Of a stretch of DNA of 8,159 bases, positions 6,573-8,159 are shown one piece after another. The notes beneath the pieces are model-generated. The model was not told where the DNA came from. It made no database searches and was given only the letters and a program-made list of their open reading frames with translations. Position numbers and translations under genes: made by a program. Each line of letters starts with the position of its first letter. The first letter of the stretch is position 1. This DNA comes from Limnohabitans sp. (lineage in GTDB: Bacteria; Pseudomonadota; Gammaproteobacteria; Burkholderiales; Burkholderiaceae_C): the NCBI GenBank assembly GCA_018883305.1, contig VEQI01000130.1, positions 1 through 8,159 on the forward strand, given 5' to 3'.

Positions 6573-6656
6573 GTCAATTTTCTTTGAGTGGCACTTATCT
6601 TTCAGGCCGACTTCGTGTAACCTCTGCCCTCCTTCGCGAAAGTCTCGAATTCCAGC

Positions 6657-7100
6657 ATGGAGTCCACGCTTCCTTCCATTCCGGCCAAACGCTACTTCAC
6701 CATCGGTGAGGTGAGTGAGCTGTGCGGCGTCAAGCCGCACGTGCTGCGCTATTGGGAACAGGAGTTCGACCAGCTACGGCCCATGAAGCGGCGCGGCAAT
6801 CGGCGCTATTACCAGCACCATGAAGTGCTCATGATTCGTCGCATTCGCGACCTGCTCTATGAGCAGGGCTTCACCATCAGCGGTGCTCGTAACAAACTGC
6901 AAGAACTGGTGCAGCATGAGCGCGACAAGCGTCGTGCGGGTGAAGTCATGCTGGAAGGCATTGAGGTGCTGGAAGAAGACCGCCGCATTGATGAATCCAC
7001 GCTGGTGGACACCTGGAACCTGAGTGGCCTGATCACGGACGCCCCCAAACTGCGTATCTTGCGCCGCGAGCTGCGAGAAATTCGCGAATTGCTGGCTTGA
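6657..7100 (+). CDS. MerR-family transcriptional regulator
   Basis: Small DNA-binding protein of 147 residues. The winged helix-turn-helix is at the N-terminus: YFTIGEVSELCGVKPHVLRYWE (13-34), then the wing with LRPMKRRGNRRYY (40-52). GFTISGARNKLQEL (71-84) continues the MerR core, and a charged helical region that could form the dimer coiled coil reaches the C-terminus (LRILRRELREIRELLA). The only cysteine is Cys23, within the HTH, so there is no metal- or redox-sensing cysteine set and no long effector domain; the ligand and targets are unknown. A MerR gene after ihfA and before tRNA-Pro is common in beta- and gammaproteobacteria (PA2737 beside himA in Pseudomonas is the case I recall). The ATG at 6657 has no clear Shine-Dalgarno, but homology begins just after it. 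The terminator upstream suggests it has its own promoter. Confidence 0.9.
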   Translation: MESTLPSIPAKRYFTIGEVSELCGVKPHVLRYWEQEFDQLRPMKRRGNRRYYQHHEVLMIRRIRDLLYEQGFTISGARNKLQELVQHERDKRRAGEVMLEGIEVLEEDRRIDESTLVDTWNLSGLITDAPKLRILRRELREIRELLA

Positions 7101-7125
7101 CGCGGGCAAGAGGGCAGAAGCGCGT

Positions 7126-7131
7126 TATAAT
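7126..7131 (+). promoter_or_regulatory. Consensus -10 element for tRNA-Pro
   Basis: TATAAT matches the sigma70 -10 consensus exactly and ends 9 bases before the mature tRNA 5' end, placing transcription start at about 7138. It is followed by a GC-containing discriminator (GCAC), as is common at stable-RNA promoters under stringent control. The only -35-like hexamer is TTGACG (7097-7102), overlapping the MerR stop codon, but its 23-base spacer is too long for a normal pair. The -10 is well supported and the -35 is not. Confidence 0.75.
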
Positions 7132-7140
7132 GCACAGCTT

Positions 7141-7217
7141 CGGCGTGTAGCGCAGCCTGGTAGCGCACTTGCATGGGGTGCAAGGGGTCGCGAGTTCGAA
7201 TCCCGCCACGCCGACCA
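7141..7217 (+). tRNA. tRNA-Pro, anticodon GGG
   Basis: A complete 77-base cloverleaf with encoded CCA (7215-7217). The acceptor stem CGGCGTG (7141-7147) pairs with CACGCCG (7207-7213) and has the C1-G72 pair typical of bacterial tRNA-Pro. The D arm is GCGC/GCGC around AGCCTGGTA. The anticodon stem CTTGC/GCAAG (7168-7184) encloses ATGGGGT, with GGG at 7175-7177, so it reads CCC and CCU. The T arm is GCGAG-TTCGAAT-CCCGC, with one A/C mismatch (7193/7203). The sequence closely resembles E. coli proL tRNA. It lies 40 bases after the MerR gene with its own -10 element and terminator. Confidence 0.97.
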
Positions 7218-7226
7218 TTACAAATC

Positions 7227-7265
7227 AACGGGTTACAACTCACAAGGTTGTGACCCGTTTTTTTT
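7227..7265 (+). terminator. Intrinsic terminator after tRNA-Pro
   Basis: AACGGGTTACAAC (7227-7239) pairs with the arm at 7247-7259 over 13 bp with a single G/U pair, around a 7-base loop (TCACAAG). Eight Ts (7258-7265) follow. This is a very strong Rho-independent terminator for the tRNA transcript, starting 9 bases after CCA. In the other direction only ATTTGTAATGG follows the stem, so it would be a poor terminator for the converging gene. Confidence 0.93.
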
Positions 7266-7271
7266 AGTCAC

Positions 7272-8159
7272 TCAGGCGCTCTCTGCCACCGCATCACCCC
7301 AGGGCGACATCACCTCGGTGCAACCCATGTTCATGCCTTGCTGGCGCATCACACCCGCGGGACAGGCAAATGCATAGGGGAAGACGGTACGCCGCACCGC
7401 TGTGATTGGCATGACCTGCGCCAGGGCCTGCTGGATCTCCGGGGCCAGGCTGCGGTCCACCGTGATCTGTCCGCCGCCGCTGACATCGATGCGCGGCTGA
7501 TGGAAGGCCTGCTCCAGCGTCATGCCGTGGTCCAGCAGGAAGGAACTCAACTGAAGCACCGAGCCCAGGATCTTGCGCCCGCCGGATGCGCCGAGAGCGA
7601 ACTGGCGGCCGTCGGCGCCGACGCCCACCACCGGGCAGTAGTTGGCCAACACCCGCTTGTTGGGTGCCAGTGAATTGGCTTTGCCAGGCTCCGGATCGAA
7701 CCACATGATGCCGTTGTTCAAGAGCATCCCGGTTGAAGGAGACACCACGCGCGAGCCAAAGATCGACAGCAGCGTCTGGGTGACCGCGCACATGTTGCCG
7801 TGCCGGTCGACCACGCTGAAGTGGGTGGTGCAGCCGGGAGCCTTGGGCGACTCATGGTCGCCCATGTCGCTCAGACGGGTGCGGAAGGCGGCAGCAAGTG
7901 TGCGTGCCACTGCCTCGTAGGCCTGTGCGTCGGGACCGCGGCCGCCCGGCTCAAACGCCTGCTCCAGCAACTGCAGCGCTTGCGCGAAGGTGGGCCCACC
8001 GGTCAGCCCCGGTGCTGCATGCAGGTGGCCATCACGGTAGGGCACGGTCAGCGGCTCGGCCCATTGCGCCTGGTAGGCAGCCAGGTCGGCTTCGGCCAGA
8101 CAGCCACCCTTGTCCTGCACGTCCTTGGCCAGCGCACGCGCGAGCGATCCTTCGTAGAG
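7272..8159 (-). CDS. Gamma-glutamyltransferase-family Ntn hydrolase, C-terminal part, 5' end outside window
   Basis: The frame runs from the right edge of the window (LYEGSLARAL...) to a TGA at 7274-7272, giving 295 residues of a family usually near 530-580. It holds the end of the large subunit and the whole small subunit. The expected autocleavage site and nucleophile is the first Thr of TTHFSVVD (codon 7829-7827); from it to the end is 185 residues, close to the E. coli small subunit (190). The oxyanion motif GASGGRKI is present. Residues that hold the gamma-glutamyl group in E. coli GGT are changed: Asn411 is Leu, Asp433 is Trp, and Ser462-Ser463 are Ala-Asn. The lid loop is about 10 residues shorter. 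It therefore belongs to a divergent subgroup whose substrate may not be glutathione. Family membership is sure and activity is uncertain, so I give no gene symbol. Any signal peptide would be upstream of the window. It converges on tRNA-Pro. Confidence 0.9.
   Translation of the reverse strand, partial: LYEGSLARALAKDVQDKGGCLAEADLAAYQAQWAEPLTVPYRDGHLHAAPGLTGGPTFAQALQLLEQAFEPGGRGPDAQAYEAVARTLAAAFRTRLSDMGDHESPKAPGCTTHFSVVDRHGNMCAVTQTLLSIFGSRVVSPSTGMLLNNGIMWFDPEPGKANSLAPNKRVLANYCPVVGVGADGRQFALGASGGRKILGSVLQLSSFLLDHGMTLEQAFHQPRIDVSGGGQITVDRSLAPEIQQALAQVMPITAVRRTVFPYAFACPAGVMRQQGMNMGCTEVMSPWGDAVAESA

Noticed and set aside
6465..6740. 91-codon minus-strand frame in the ihfA-MerR gap
   Set aside because: It overlaps the terminator and the start of the MerR gene, and has no ribosome binding site or recognisable product.
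7141..7217. tRNA-Pro as an occupied integration site
   Set aside because: No integrase, no partial copy of the tRNA 3' end and no foreign genes are visible; the flanking gene is an ordinary metabolic-type gene.

Overview
The window is a GC-rich stretch of bacterial chromosome. Its gene order (thrS, infC, rpmI, rplT, pheS, pheT, ihfA, a MerR-type regulator, tRNA-Pro) is the translation-factor cluster known from many Proteobacteria. Protein wording (for example the IF3, PheS and IHF-alpha N-termini), the GC content and the codon use suggest a betaproteobacterium of the Burkholderiales, probably Comamonadaceae. This placement is by resemblance only; I cannot name a genus.

Layout. Positions 1-1153 hold the 3' part of thrS, whose 5' end lies outside the window. 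Then come infC (1246-1845, starting at a non-standard ATC codon), rpmI (1930-2133) and rplT (2159-2518). Two strong tandem hairpins (2526-2594) separate them from pheS (2622-3659) and pheT (3682-6108). ihfA (6119-6442) follows pheT after only 10 bases. A structured 3' region (6457-6572) ending in a seven-T run closes that transcription unit. A small MerR-family gene (6657-7100) is followed by a consensus -10 element, tRNA-Pro(GGG) (7141-7217) and a textbook intrinsic terminator (7227-7265). A gamma-glutamyltransferase-family gene on the opposite strand (7272-8159) converges on the terminator and runs out of the window at its 5' end.

How the genes work together. ThrRS and PheRS charge tRNAs, IF3 controls start-codon fidelity, L35 and L20 are early 50S proteins, and tRNA-Pro reads CCC/CCU codons. 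The cluster is therefore almost purely translational, with IHF-alpha as a nucleoid protein co-transcribed with pheST. Regulation in such clusters is largely post-transcriptional (IF3 on its own start codon, L20 on the rpmI-rplT leader, attenuation at pheST). The window shows candidate sites for each, although the E. coli pheM-type leader peptide is absent.

There are no mobile elements, CRISPR arrays, prophage genes or obvious horizontally acquired segments, and no gene-free stretch exceeds 300 bases. I do not see a new multi-gene system. The points most worth a second look are the transferase-family protein, which lacks the usual gamma-glutamyl-binding residues and lid loop, the structured intergenic RNAs, and the ATC start of infC.
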